Origin: Vesta saturnalis
Taxonomy: Eukaryota > Arthropoda > Insecta > Coleoptera > Lampyridae
NCBI GenBank assembly: GCA_036346205.1
Contig: JARFJB010002472.1
Span: 5,666,001-5,730,000 of the forward strand
Direction of reading: 5' to 3'
Length of the DNA: 64,000 bases
Shown: one piece after another, positions 34,240-45,235 of the stretch
Layout of the letters: every line of letters begins with the position of its first letter
Numbering within the stretch: position 1 is the first letter of the stretch
Position numbers and translations under genes: made by a program
The notes under the pieces: generated by a model
The model's input: the letters and a program-made list of their open reading frames with translations, nothing else
What the model was told of the DNA's origin: nothing
Database searches by the model: none

Positions 34240-37092
34240 ATGCATTATTTATTGAACGACTGAGCGATATTTTGGTTTATCAGAGTCACAGTACATCTTA
34301 CATAAAAGGTTGAACATAACTTTCTATCGCCGGAGCTGTTTGATTACGAGACGATTCGATTGCAACGATTTCATATCTTCTAGTACTGGACGTTTCTGAT
34401 AATCCAAAAATGTTTCGACCTCAGAGTATAGGTCAAGACTTCTCAAATTTCATAGTGTCTTCTTATTCGTAGAGTTTCACCGAATCTACAGTATCCCAAC
34501 ACAGGTTCACAGGTTACTTTCTTGTTACACGAGTTGTTTTTAAAAAGATTAAATACTTAAGAAAAAATATTATGCCTTGTATGTTTTATATAAGCAAAAA
34601 TGAAAATAGCCGACTGACCAATGCCATCTTATAATGTCGACTGTTCCATGCATACAAGTTAAGAACCTACCAATCACAATTCAGATGTATCAGAAGATTA
34701 TGTAAGTCGACATCATTATTTGGGGAGAAAAATGCGTCTTCAACCTGACAAACTATAGTTACGATCGTGTTAACAAATTAATTAATTAATTTATATTGTC
34801 TATATTTCCATTTTGTTAATTTAAACTGTTTATAATTATTTTGTTTTAGTACTATATGGATGGCGTAGTTTTTATAATTCCGACTTAATCTATGTTGTTG
34901 CGCAACTCGTTGCATTTCCGTACCCACATAAATTTCGTTTATCTCACAACTCGCCTGGGTTATTAAAATGTGATTCTTCTGGTGGTATGAATATGTCTTG
35001 GCGTGGTAATTGTTACAAGGTGTGCTCTCTCTATTAATACAATATGATGCAGGCATATGAAAGTCATTTGCTGGCTACGTCAGATGTTATTTTAGTTCCT
35101 TAGCAAGAACAAGAAATTAGTTGCAATCCTGGTAAAGTAAAATAAAAACCTTTCAGTACAATATCTGCTATAATATATAATGGACTTATAATCTTAATAT
35201 AATGCAATCGCTTCCTGTTGGCGTATATTTGAGTTACGTATGACATTAAAAATATAAATATAAAACTTTGATTAATAACGTGTACTCTAATTAAAAATTA
35301 CTACTTTCAGCTTCTAAAGAAAAAATATAATAGACAGTCGACGAAATAATGTATAATTAACTTTCCTAGCGAATCTGTCTGTAAGGAATGGGTGATTTTA
35401 AGCCTGAACAATTGATTACTAATTATTAATTAATTCCAAAATTTACCCAATTTAAGTTAACGATAAACAACCTGTTAATCGAATTATGATCAAAGCTTTA
35501 AGCCAACAAGGACTTAATCTGGATCATAGCGCTATTATGAGTACTTTGGATCAGCACTATAACACATGCAAGTAGCTATATTTCACGAAGAAAATCTCAA
35601 TATAATTCATTAACGTAAAGCACCAGTTCTAAACGGTTGTTAAGAGAAAATTTAGAAAACCTCACGCTTTTTATTTTATTTTAATTAATATCAGTCACGG
35701 GAAAGAACGTAAATTGTCCTAATTTTCAAAGGGATAATTGCAGTGACGGAAAGAAGCTGTTTTTAACAAAAGTAATTATGCCTTTTTCACATCTTCCTTA
35801 ATAAGTGTGACAAATTTTGTTTACGTTTATTAAAAGCTTCTAAAATGATTTTATTTTAACGATTTTTTTAACTGAAAGGCGTTAAACAATCTAAGAGTTT
35901 CAATTTAAATAATGTATAAATTGAATTAATCCCATAGTAACACAGCAATTTAACATAGGGCAACATGGATTAAACACATTTGCTCTGCTGAAATTACTTC
36001 CTTCCATACATGAACGTGGATACGATTTAGTTCCCTTGTACGTAAGTATATGGATTAAATATACATGCCCTTTCTCTTTATCACAGTCACCCTTTCTCTG
36101 TTTATTTTTTTTTTTATTTAGTACTTATGTGATTTTGTTCCCTACAATGGCTTTGCAACGTTACTTGGTGACCTGGTTTAATAAATACAACTAGTTTTTA
36201 TTAAGGTAAGAGTTAATTTACAAATAATACATATATTTGATATCTTTATCGAATGGAATATTTTTGTACTATACCAATGTTTTAGAAGACAACCTATGAC
36301 AAGATGAAACGCTCTTATTTTATCAACCGAGAGTACCAAACTTTGGGAGCTAAGAAGCAACGCATTGAGTATGTAATCTAGAAATTTGTGATGTGGGTTT
36401 GAGACAAAAGATACAGCGTACACGTAACGTGCATGATAACGTGATTAGCTAATAATCTGAGGTGTCTAATCTAGTGCTATACAACACCAAATAAGGTCAA
36501 CTAGGGCAACATGCATCATACATATATGTGCGTGTGCGTGTACGTGTACGTGTGCGTGTGAGTGTGCGTGTTATAACCAACTCCCTTATATATAAAAAGG
36601 TAGTACGTTTATTGTTTAGTAAGCTAGTTGCCTTTGCCCGGCATAACTTCGGTCAGAGATGGGGAGATTCGCATAAATCATGACAGTTTCAGGATCGTAA
36701 CAAAACACATATTTTATTTGCTATAACTTTATAATCCTAAAGATTTTACTTAACCTATTTATATTTCACTTAATCTAATTTACAATAACACAAATAGCAA
36801 AACTTAAACACAGTTCGAAGATGCGATCACCAGGTGACTTCTAAATAAATCAGGAAGGTTGTGGAAGGCAGAAGTTCTCCTGGTGTATGGGATGTCGAGG
36901 AACGGATAATTAGCGATACAGTAGGTCAAGTTGCTATACGGTAATAATTTCCTTGGTTGACTTTATATAATTTTAAATAATTAAAATGATACGCAAATCA
37001 ATAAAAAATTTCACTCACAAAAAAATCAATACATTTGGCTTATTTTAAATTCTACGAATTTAATTTTAAAACGATTCAAGCGCTTGTATATA
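34240..37092. other. No gene recognised
   Basis: Contains a 92-codon minus frame (34778-35056) without a recognised domain, a degenerate (GT)n run at 36521-36571, and TATATAAAAAG at 36588. The interval is otherwise AT-rich. Confidence 0.4.
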
Positions 37093-37242
37093 TGAAAACG
37101 GGAGGGATGATTAACTCTAAATAAAAAGCCCTTATTACCAAAACTCAATTTATTTCAAAATAAAAATAATTCACAATTTAATACTGCGTTTTATATGCGT
37201 ATTACACGACAGACAGCAGCGCTGCTTCCCGCGCCGCTTGAC

Positions 37243-38843
37243 TGCCATCGTCCGTCCTCGGTGATCGTCGGTGATCGTTAATTACTCTCGGTACTACGGG
37301 CTCTTTGCCCTCTATACCTTCATCTTATCGTGCTTCTTGATGGCATTCGTAGTTTCGATGTACCTGTAAAAAATACATTAAAATTACCAATACCTGTGTG
37401 TTGTTTGCTCGGAGAAGATCTTCGCTTTTCAGCATCAGGTCTTCTCGGTATCGTAATCCCATTACTTCGTTGGGGCGGCCGCTTAGATGATTGCGGCTTT
37501 TGCGTACCCTCTTTGGGTGCTTATCCTTTCGTTGCTCTGAGTGCCTTCACGATCTTCATTACGAGCGCGAAGTCTTCGTCTTCCAGTTCTTCTGGCGTCT
37601 GTTGTGCATTTCTTGCAGCCATCTGCGCGTAGCTAATACTGGCCTCGGCAATTCTTGCCGGTTTCTTAACGATTGTTGGTTTGGGGGCGTTACCCTTCTT
37701 GACATTTCTCGGGTGGGCGGGGCATCCACCGTAGTTCGCAGTGTGCAACCCGGTGCAGTTGCAACACTTTGCTTCGCCCTCTTCACGGGTCTTCTTACAT
37801 TCCCTCGTGTTGTGTGCCCCCGCACACTTCACACATCTGGGAGGTGCATGGCAACCGTTGGAGGTGTGTCCGAAACGCTGGCACTGGAAGCACTGACCGA
37901 TACCATTCTTCTTGTGGAGCGATTCCACACGTACTCTGAGGTATCCTATCGTCTTGATATTAAAGACCTCTTTGGCCTCTTCACTTCTTCCGAGGTGCAC
38001 CAGTACCATCGCGGTTTTCCTATGTTCGCGTCCGGCGAACATGCGACTGACCTTCTGTACTTCAAATCCCTTTGATTTTAGTTCTTCCTTGACGGTCTCT
38101 ATCATCTCGTCATCTTGGGGAATGCCCTTGACGACCACCTTGATAGGTTTCGCCTCCTCCAGGAGGTACACGTTGAACTGCACGTCGGCGTCGTCCAGTG
38201 CAGCTGTTGCGGTTCTGTACTCCTCCGCGGAGCTGAGGAGCACGCTGATACCATCCTTTGTGGTTCTGGTGGTTTTCGGTGTAATCCCGACAGTTCTTAA
38301 CTTCTTCATCGCCCTTGAGTAATCCTCCTGTCGGTGGAGGATTAGAGGCGGGATCCTTTCTCGTTTTACGGGCATGTCCTTACTGGAGGATTCTGCGTCC
38401 ACCCGTTGACGCTTGGCTCCGCCCTTCTTTGCGACGGTTTGGAAACCGTCCTCTTCTGCAAAAGTGTCTTCGTTCTTCTTGGATGGAGATGCTTCGACGC
38501 TTACTTCCATCTTGATCGTCTCTTCCTTCTTCTTCGGTACTGCTGCAGCTTGGCTCTTCTTGCTTGCAGCTTCTTCGGTAGCCTTGACCTTCTCCTTCCT
38601 CTTCTGCTTCTTCGGCTTCGGAGGTTCTTGGGTTTCCTCGGCCTTGTCTTCCTTGGCGTTTAGTCCCGTTGTCTTCGTCGAGAGCTTCTTTACTTCTTTG
38701 TTCGCTTCATTGAGTTTTCCCTCAAGCTTCGCGTAGTCTCGCTGTAGTCTTTCGACCATCCGCACCAGCTCGTTGATGCGGATCCGCTGCTGGATGATGA
38801 TCTCAGCTGGCTCCTCATCTTCGAAATTGCCATCGTCCGTCCT
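37243..38843 (-). mobile_element. ORF1-only non-LTR retroelement (half-LINE)
   Basis: The insertion (37259-38827) is flanked by a 16-bp direct repeat tgccatcgtccgtcct at 37243-37258 and 38828-38843. The uninterrupted copy at 41108-41130 shows the corresponding single site. On the minus strand it holds a gag-like ORF, about 260 bp of 3' sequence, and ends in short repeats (gatcaccgac gatcaccgag). No endonuclease or RT follows ORF1, so it must have been mobilised in trans. It is richer in G+C than its surroundings. Confidence 0.65.
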
Positions 38844-38948
38844 GACACGTATGTGTGACCTTCTACCAGCCAAGTGGGGGGGGCTAAAAGTGGGGACAGC
38901 ATAGAACATTATTAAGACGGCCTTCCTGTTTTCGGAGCGTCCTCGCAA
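37521..38948 (-). CDS. Gag-like ORF1 of a non-LTR retrotransposon
   Basis: An intact 475-codon frame. The first ~40 codons lie in the flanking LTR-like repeat, so the native start is probably an internal Met such as in RMVERLQRDYAK. Then comes a coiled-coil-like, Lys/Glu/Ala-rich region (about 50-190), a PRE/C2HC-type RNA-binding domain (about 200-345; VVVKGIPQDDEMIETVKEEL, GYLRVRVESLHK), and three zinc knuckles CFQCQRFGHTSNGC, CVKCAGAHNTREC and CCNCTGLHTANYGGC. This is the ORF1 layout of Jockey/I-type insect LINEs, which coats element RNA. The long open frame means it is young or selected. The antisense frames over it are shadows. Confidence 0.85.
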   Translation of the reverse strand: MRGRSENRKAVLIMFYAVPTFSPPHLAGRRSHIRVRTDDGNFEDEEPAEIIIQQRIRINELVRMVERLQRDYAKLEGKLNEANKEVKKLSTKTTGLNAKEDKAEETQEPPKPKKQKRKEKVKATEEAASKKSQAAAVPKKKEETIKMEVSVEASPSKKNEDTFAEEDGFQTVAKKGGAKRQRVDAESSSKDMPVKRERIPPLILHRQEDYSRAMKKLRTVGITPKTTRTTKDGISVLLSSAEEYRTATAALDDADVQFNVYLLEEAKPIKVVVKGIPQDDEMIETVKEELKSKGFEVQKVSRMFAGREHRKTAMVLVHLGRSEEAKEVFNIKTIGYLRVRVESLHKKNGIGQCFQCQRFGHTSNGCHAPPRCVKCAGAHNTRECKKTREEGEAKCCNCTGLHTANYGGCPAHPRNVKKGNAPKPTIVKKPARIAEASISYAQMAARNAQQTPEELEDEDFALVMKIVKALRATKG

Positions 38949-39140
38949 CGCTTCTCTTGGATTGCTTCTTTATTATGTCAACAAACTGTTGAAAGTCAGC
39001 TACTAAATTACCAAGGTTATACTTTCGGTTAAATTTTCAAAGACGTATAATAATAACTTTATTATATCTGGTACTGTCACATAAACTTGTTCATTTTTTT
39101 TATTGCAATTTAATTACAATGGCACATTTAATTTTGCTTA

Positions 39141-39282
39141 AAGGTGGTACTGCCACCAATTAGGTATAGTGGTACTGCCCCTATCCTCTCATTCTCTTTT
39201 TGCACCGGTACTGCCAGTACTTAATAAAATAAAGTTCAAGTGGTTTTGACACCATTTTAGGCATAGTGGTACTGCTACTACC
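39141..39282. repeat. GGTACTGCC interspersed repeat
   Basis: '(g)gtactgcc' or a close form occurs about five times, twice as 'tagtggtactgc'. The spacing is irregular. It lies between the LTR-like repeat and the integrase remnant. Confidence 0.6.
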
Positions 39283-39337
39283 CTTTTTTTAGATCTTATT
39301 TACACAACAGTGCGATATTATTTACTTCATAATTTTG

Positions 39338-40345
39338 CTACCTTTTTTTTATAATCAATACCAAGCTTATTATTAGCCCCTTTTTTAACTCATTTTCAGG
39401 CCAGGGTCTTAGTTGCTCATGTGCAGCTACTGTAGTTCTGTGTCCTTGCTTATGAAGAACATATCTGTCATTTTCTAATATAGTGCGGACGGTATATGGT
39501 CCTCGATATTTCGGCTTTAATTTTCCTCCACCAGCCAAATAAGAACCTTCGACAGCCACAGTATCCCCTATGTTGAACCTTCTGCAGTGAGAGCGCTTAG
39601 CGTTGAATTGTTGGACTCGGTTGTTTGCGCTCTTCTTTATTCGAACGCATGTTTCCTGGATGGCTATACTAGAGTCTATGAAGTTATCTGTTGGAAGAAT
39701 ATATCCCACAAACTGCTGAGTAGCGGCTAATCTGGGGTTTGCGCCAAGGTGTAACACTTTTGTTGCATATTCGGTTACTGAGTGGATAGTAGAATTTAAA
39801 TTATCTTCTATTTCAGGTAATATTGAAGTCCAAGTACTTTCTTTTTGGTAGCTCGTAATAAATTGAATCGTGTTCTCATAATACGCCCAACTTGACCGTT
39901 TCCTCTAGCCACGCCTGTTGCTATGTGATGAATTTTTGTATTGTGTTCAATTAGGAAATTTCGAAACTTTATTGAGGTAAATGCAGTGGGCGCGATCAGC
40001 AATAATTCGCACTGGTTTACCCAATTCTACAAAAACTGGCAATAATCCACGGAGAGTGTCTTCCGAAGATTTCTTTGGAATTGGTTGTAATTTACAATGT
40101 GTTGAAAACGCATCGATTATGATCAATATTTGAGTGCAACCATGGGATTTCACTAAGGGCCCTGCATATGTCACGTGTGTAAAATGTCATCTGGTATTTC
40201 ACCTTGTTGTAATAAACCCTGTCGTCGACCAGTGTGCGATTTCCTAAAACGCATACTCGGCAATTTTTTACGTACTACATTGTCCCATTTTTGGCCAAAA
40301 TAGATCTCGCACTTTTGCGATACTCCCAATATGTGACGATTCAGC
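39338..40345 (-). pseudogene. Ty3/gypsy integrase remnant
   Basis: On the minus strand a degraded zinc-binding end (about 40200-40340) is followed by TYAGPLVKSHGCTQILIIID, where the first catalytic Asp block is altered. Then IADRAHC (second Asp) and, after a frameshift near 39975, ARGNGQVGRIMRT, where the usual Glu is Gly. The C-terminal part (39338-39757) reads FNIGDTVAVEG and LKPKYRGPYTV, the known C-terminal fold with a GPF/Y-like module, ending LRPWPENE. At least two of three catalytic acids are lost. Confidence 0.75.
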
Positions 40346-40362
40346 ATGATATAAACGCATAG

Positions 40363-40596
40363 TTAGTCATCGAAGAGAGCATCTGGAACAAAACATTTTG
40401 GAAGTTCAGTTTTAATTACTAAAATATCTAAAAGATTCAGGTCGGGCGACCTCGCTGGCCAGGCAATTGGACCGTACACCATGTACATATCTGCGTACTC
40501 GTTGAATGAGTACATGATCACCCGTGAAATATGAAATCGAGCGACGCAATGGGTGCAAAAAGTGCCTATCACACTGATGTATACAAACGTCACCAC
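40363..40596 (-). pseudogene. Short DDE transposase fragment
   Basis: The minus strand reads YADMYMVYGPIAWPARSPDLNLLDILVIK. This is the third-Asp block of a DD41D-type transposase, with the RWIG part replaced. Both ends are cut; it interrupts the upstream part of the gypsy remnant. Confidence 0.6.
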
Positions 40597-41198
40597 AAAA
40601 TTGGTCTAGTTGCCAAGCGTATTTTTCTCAAATTCTGCATCTTTTAAAATCTTAATCTGAGATTTTAGAAGGTGCGGAATGCAATCAAAAAATTTCAAAA
40701 AAATTCAAGATCAATGTTTTGTTTGAAAATGAATTTTTCATTGGATACTTTCCCAGATAAAAGCTAATGAAGTCGGTCAAACTTCGAACTTTGGATGGCT
40801 CGTGAGAAGAAATGGCGCAGCGCCTAGCAATCATTTTGTTATAGGGTTTCTCAGCTGTGCCTAGACTATAACGCTACCTGAAACTTTAACACTAATTAAT
40901 AAACACCGTATATACTGTTTTTTTTTGTTACTTTTATAGGCACAGTGCGGGTAATAACCCTACTTCTGATGAAAACGGGAAGGATCAACCCTAAATAAGA
41001 AGCCTTATTACCAAATATCAATTTATTTTAAAATAAAAATAATTCACTATTTAATACTGGGTTTTTATATGCGTATTCCACGACCGACCGCGAGTTCTGC
41101 TCCCCGCGTCGCTTGACCGCCTTCGTTCGTCCTGACACGCATGTGTGACCTTCTACGAGCCAAGTTGGAAGGGGGCGGGGGCAAAAGGGAGGACAGCA

Positions 41199-42490
41199 GT
41201 GTTAACTAATTTCGCGATCTGGACCTTCGGGGTTTTGCAATAGTTACTCTCAATTACGCAAAAAAGGTGTAACATGAAATATCTCGTAAACTTAAGTATG
41301 GATGAATGTATTATTTTTGTTGGTGGTGTTTCTTTTACCACTTTTACAAAGTGTGATAATTTCGTATTTATTAAGAGGTGTACCATTATGAGAAATTAAA
41401 TCGGGATTTCTATTTTATAGAAATTTAGTTTAATTTTTAAAGAATTTATTTATTCTTTTAAGAAGCGGGTTGTACTACTTTAATAAGTATTCGGGATACG
41501 AACACAAAAGTGTTTGCATTCATGACAAAAATTTATGGCGACCATGTATCAATCAGATATCTACAGGTTTTACTGGGTTTCCAGTTCGGTCGTGTATGTG
41601 TATATGTACTTTTGGATTAGGAAAGGATTAATTAACAAAACGGGCGTACGCTCCATTGGTTAATTAGAAGTACAACAGAATACGCAGGTATACGCCTTTT
41701 AGACAAGCAAAGGTAAGGAAATGCCTCCACATACATACGCCTTGAGAGTAATTTCTCGAGGATAGGATAGGCATACGCCTAAAAACAAAGAGGAAGATTT
41801 CGTGTAATAGGAAGTGTTTGTTTCATGTTGGACATACACCCGATTAAGTGTCAGTTTAATAAAGTAATTCAACAAAATTGTTGCTTATTTCTGAGGCAAC
41901 GAGCCTCAGCAGTTTGGGTGTAGATGGATTAGGCCTAATCAGTACCTCTGTGAACAAGATACGGTCGTCTTTAACTTGTAAAAAATCAACTTTCGTCTCT
42001 AACCTATAAATTTTTCACCTAGTAGCTAACTTGTTAAGATTGACTTTCAACGACAATAAGCTGAAATGATAAATTGACATTTACAAATGAGTAACAAGGA
42101 AAGTACGTAAACTGACTTAATTATTTCAGTGTTGCCAGTTACAGTAAAAATCTTAATGTAAGAGTTAAAGGAGGAACCATTTATTCATTTAGTGCACAAA
42201 CTTAAAGCGCCTGTTAATTGGTTTCGATTTTAAAATGAATGATCCCAGAAGACGTTTATTCAAACCAGATTATATAGCTGCTGCCAGAGCAACAGTTTTA
42301 AGAAATTACTAAAATCAATACAGTGATTAAATATGTACCTAGATATGAAATGTATTTTACATAAAAATTATTATTGAACTTTTTTTTATTGTATTTGATT
42401 TAAATGGAAATAAAAGTAACGATTTCAAAATTGTGTTTAAACCAACTAATGATAAATTAAAGAAACTCTTGTAAGACGATTCCTATACAT
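41199..42490. other. No gene recognised
   Basis: A 'tacgcct' motif recurs near 41691, 41740 and 41771. No coding domain is seen. Confidence 0.4.
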
Positions 42491-42610
42491 ACAGGGTCCG
42501 GCAACAAGAGCGCCTTCTTCTATATCTTCCGTTTCATATAAGCTAGATTAATAAAATTTGGGATAGCGTTATGGTTTAGTTGTGTGCATATTTTAAAATT
42601 ATTCACGTGT

Positions 42611-43090
42611 ATACAGGTTGTTTATTTAAAGATGACCAAACTATAATAAAACAAATTAAAATGGAACACCCTGTATATTATTACTTTTTTGAATTCTACA
42701 CATTGTTCCTAACAAATTCGCAATATATTTCCCCATCCCTAAATATAGCCGTTTTTGAGTTATTTCGATTTTTAAAAAAAAAATTAAAAATAAAGACTGC
42801 TTTGAAAATGTACCTTCTTAACTGTTGAAAAATAAAAGTTATCTAATTTATATCAGAACAAGTAAACAAATAGAGCTTTCTTATAATGCAAAGAAAATGT
42901 CATAATTGCATACAGGGTGTTTACAATTGACTTGCCAATCAGACATTAATCCAACTAGTAAAAGTTTACTTTTTCAAATAGAACACCCTGTATATTATTC
43001 CGTTTTTGGTTTCTACATATTAACCCTTATCAATTCGATATACAATTCCCTATCCCTAAATATAGCCGTTTCTGAATTATTTTCAATTTT
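42611..43090. repeat. Direct repeat of transposon terminal sequence
   Basis: About 180 bp starting 'tacagg(g/t)tgttta' at 42613 recurs at 42911, including 'gaacaccctgtatattatt' and 'cctaaatatagccgttt'. The second copy is the left end of the following element, so the first is a solo end or part of a duplication. A further CAGGGTCC end lies at 42494. Confidence 0.7.
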
Positions 43091-44690
43091 TCAAAATGTA
43101 TAAGATTATTGGAACATTTTTTTAAATCCATGACCTCGTATAAATAGAAAAAAAACAGTGGAAAACAATTGTATTGCAAATTAAAAAACGCAACAGAAAC
43201 TAATACACTATAATTATTAAAATTATTTCTAAAAATACAAAACTTATAAAATAAAGAAATAATAATTTAAGGCTAATCATTAGCGATAATGATTTATAAT
43301 AATTGTTCAAAATGTTGTCCGTTTTCTCGGATGCAGACCTGAAGTCGATCTTTAAAAGATTGTTCAACTCTACGCAACAACTCAGGAGTAATGCTATGAA
43401 AAGCCTGTGTTATACGATTACGCATACCTTCGGCAGTGGTTGGTGGTTCCCTATAGACAATACTTTTTATGTATCCTCATAAAAAGAAATCTATTCTTGT
43501 CAGATCAGGGGACCTAGCTGGCCACCTCACAGATCCATTTCGACCAATCCATTTATTTGGAAAGACTCTATTGAGATAATCTCTTACATCAGCAGAGTAG
43601 TGAGCAGAAGCGCCATCATGTTGATACCATATTGTGGCTCTAACATCAAGAGTAATATTTTCTAAGTCCGGTAAATCGTTACGCAAAAAGTTAAGGTACT
43701 TCTCACCATTCAAGTGTCCATCAAAAAAGAATGGACGAATGACATAATCCCCAACGATGGCACCCCAGACACTTAAAGACCACTTATGTTGATTATCAAC
43801 TTGTCTTAATAAATGTGGATTTTCTGAGGAATAATAATGAAAATTATGTGTATTAACAAATACATTCTTATGAAATGTTGATTCGTCTGTCCATAAAATA
43901 TTAAAAAAAAAATTTGGGTTTTAAGTAATTTTTTCTCTGGCTCAGTTACAAAATCTTACTCGATGATCGAAGTCTGCATCGCTCAATTCTTGGTGTAACT
44001 GAATATGATAGGGATGTAAGCGATTCTTCTTTAAAAGACGGCCTACTGATCTCTCACTTATACCAACTATTTCACTTATGTCCTTTTGGCTTCCGTGATG
44101 ATCCTCTTCGATGGCGAGAAGAACCCTCAATTCACTATCTTCATTTGTAGAAGGTTTAACAAGTTCATGTTTGGAGTAATTGGCACATGAAGTTGCAATA
44201 AATCTACTCATAACTTTCTGAAACGATCTTGCGTTTGGATGTCTTGTATCTGCATATCTTTCAGCATAAATTCTACTGGCCAGTAAACAGTTTCTTTCTG
44301 CAGCACCCAACACGAATATCATATCAACTAACTCATTTTGTGTGAAATTCATTTTATAAAAATCTTGATTACTAACAATAACACTCGTAAATGGTTAACT
44401 ACAGTTTTATTTATTTACGTCAAACATTCAATTTTTATAAGAAGTACACTTGATTTTAGAATTTTACAAATTGAAGTAAATATTTGCCAAATTCTTGTTA
44501 ACATGCAATGCCTCCAGTACAAAAATTGTAATTAGTCTTCTATCATAATATATTAGTTTCTGTTGCGTTTTTTAATGTATAAATACAATTGTTTTATGAT
44601 ATTCTTTTTTATCTATACGAGGCTACAGATTTAAAAATGTCTCAATAATCTTATACATTTTGAAAAATTGAAAATAATTCGGAAAATTAA
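42913..44690 (-). mobile_element. DD41D-type transposon, right end truncated
   Basis: The left end is TA then CAGGGTG (42913). Inverted sequence (43066-43210 against 44545-44690; for example 'agtttctgttgcgttttttaat') shows the right TIR, but homology stops at 44690 and the outer part is missing. Confidence 0.75.
43294..44352 (-). pseudogene. Transposase, no frameshift, three stops
   Basis: It runs 353 codons in one frame from MNFTQNELVDMIFVLG (44352) to HFEQLL and its stop (43294). N-terminal DUF4817-like HTH with RIYAERYADTRHPNA, a second HTH SQKDISEIVGISERSVGRLL, then NRLHPYHIQLHQEL. Catalytic blocks: ILWTDESTF, WYQHDGASAH, WIGRNG, RWPARSPDLTRIDFFL. The three Asp are present with 41 residues between second and third. 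Stops: TGA at about 43939, TAA about 20 nt later, and TGA at 43474 in place of the usual Trp of FLWG. It is the best-preserved minus-strand copy. Confidence 0.8.
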
Positions 44691-45235
44691 CCTGTTTTTA
44701 TTAAACATTTTGGTAGCCGGTTTCTTATTTGATTCAGTTTGCATATAGTAAATATTGATCATTAAAAATAAAATTCACATACATCTCTAAAATAAAAAGT
44801 TTATGGTATGTGACAGTTATCATATAAGTCGATACATTGCATTTTAATTCGATCTCGTAGTATCTATCAATATGTATTTAATTTTCTGCTGAACATCGGA
44901 GCACCTTTCCACTCTCTCTACCTCGGCGGCGATCAACGTAAAATTTATCTCGTTAGCCACGCTTCTAAAATTTTTTATTTTTTTTATAATAAATACAAAC
45001 TTAAATTGTTCATCACATCAAACATTTTCTTTTAAAGAATTCTTTGGTAATTTATTACTATACATATTGCATAGGTAATAATATTAAAAGTTATATAGTT
45101 CAGTACCTTTTTTAATTTTTTAATTAAGTGCGCAGTACCATCAGTATGACGGAAAAGAAACTCAAAGGGTACTTTACTCAAACAGAAAACTGTTTGGGTC
45201 GCATAAAAAAAACTAAAATTATTGCGATTAAGATG
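44691..45235. other. No recognised feature
   Basis: AT-rich spacer between the transposon and the Penelope-like element. Confidence 0.4.

Larger units (their letters stand above)
37093..41198 (-). mobile_element. Remnant gypsy-like element between LTR-like repeats
   Basis: A 229-bp repeat beginning TGAAAACGGGA and ending GACAGCA is at 40970-41198. The same sequence is at 37093-38901, split by the 37259-38843 insertion (see that entry). Both copies are in the same direction, and gypsy-type integrase remnants lie between them on the minus strand, next to the left copy as expected for a 3' LTR. The flanks show no 5-bp duplication and no clear primer-binding site. The LTR reading is therefore tentative. 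Confidence 0.45.

Noticed and set aside
37912..38736. Several open frames antisense to the ORF1 protein
   Set aside because: They are shadows of the GC-rich ORF1 coding strand with Ser/Phe/Leu-rich low-complexity translations.
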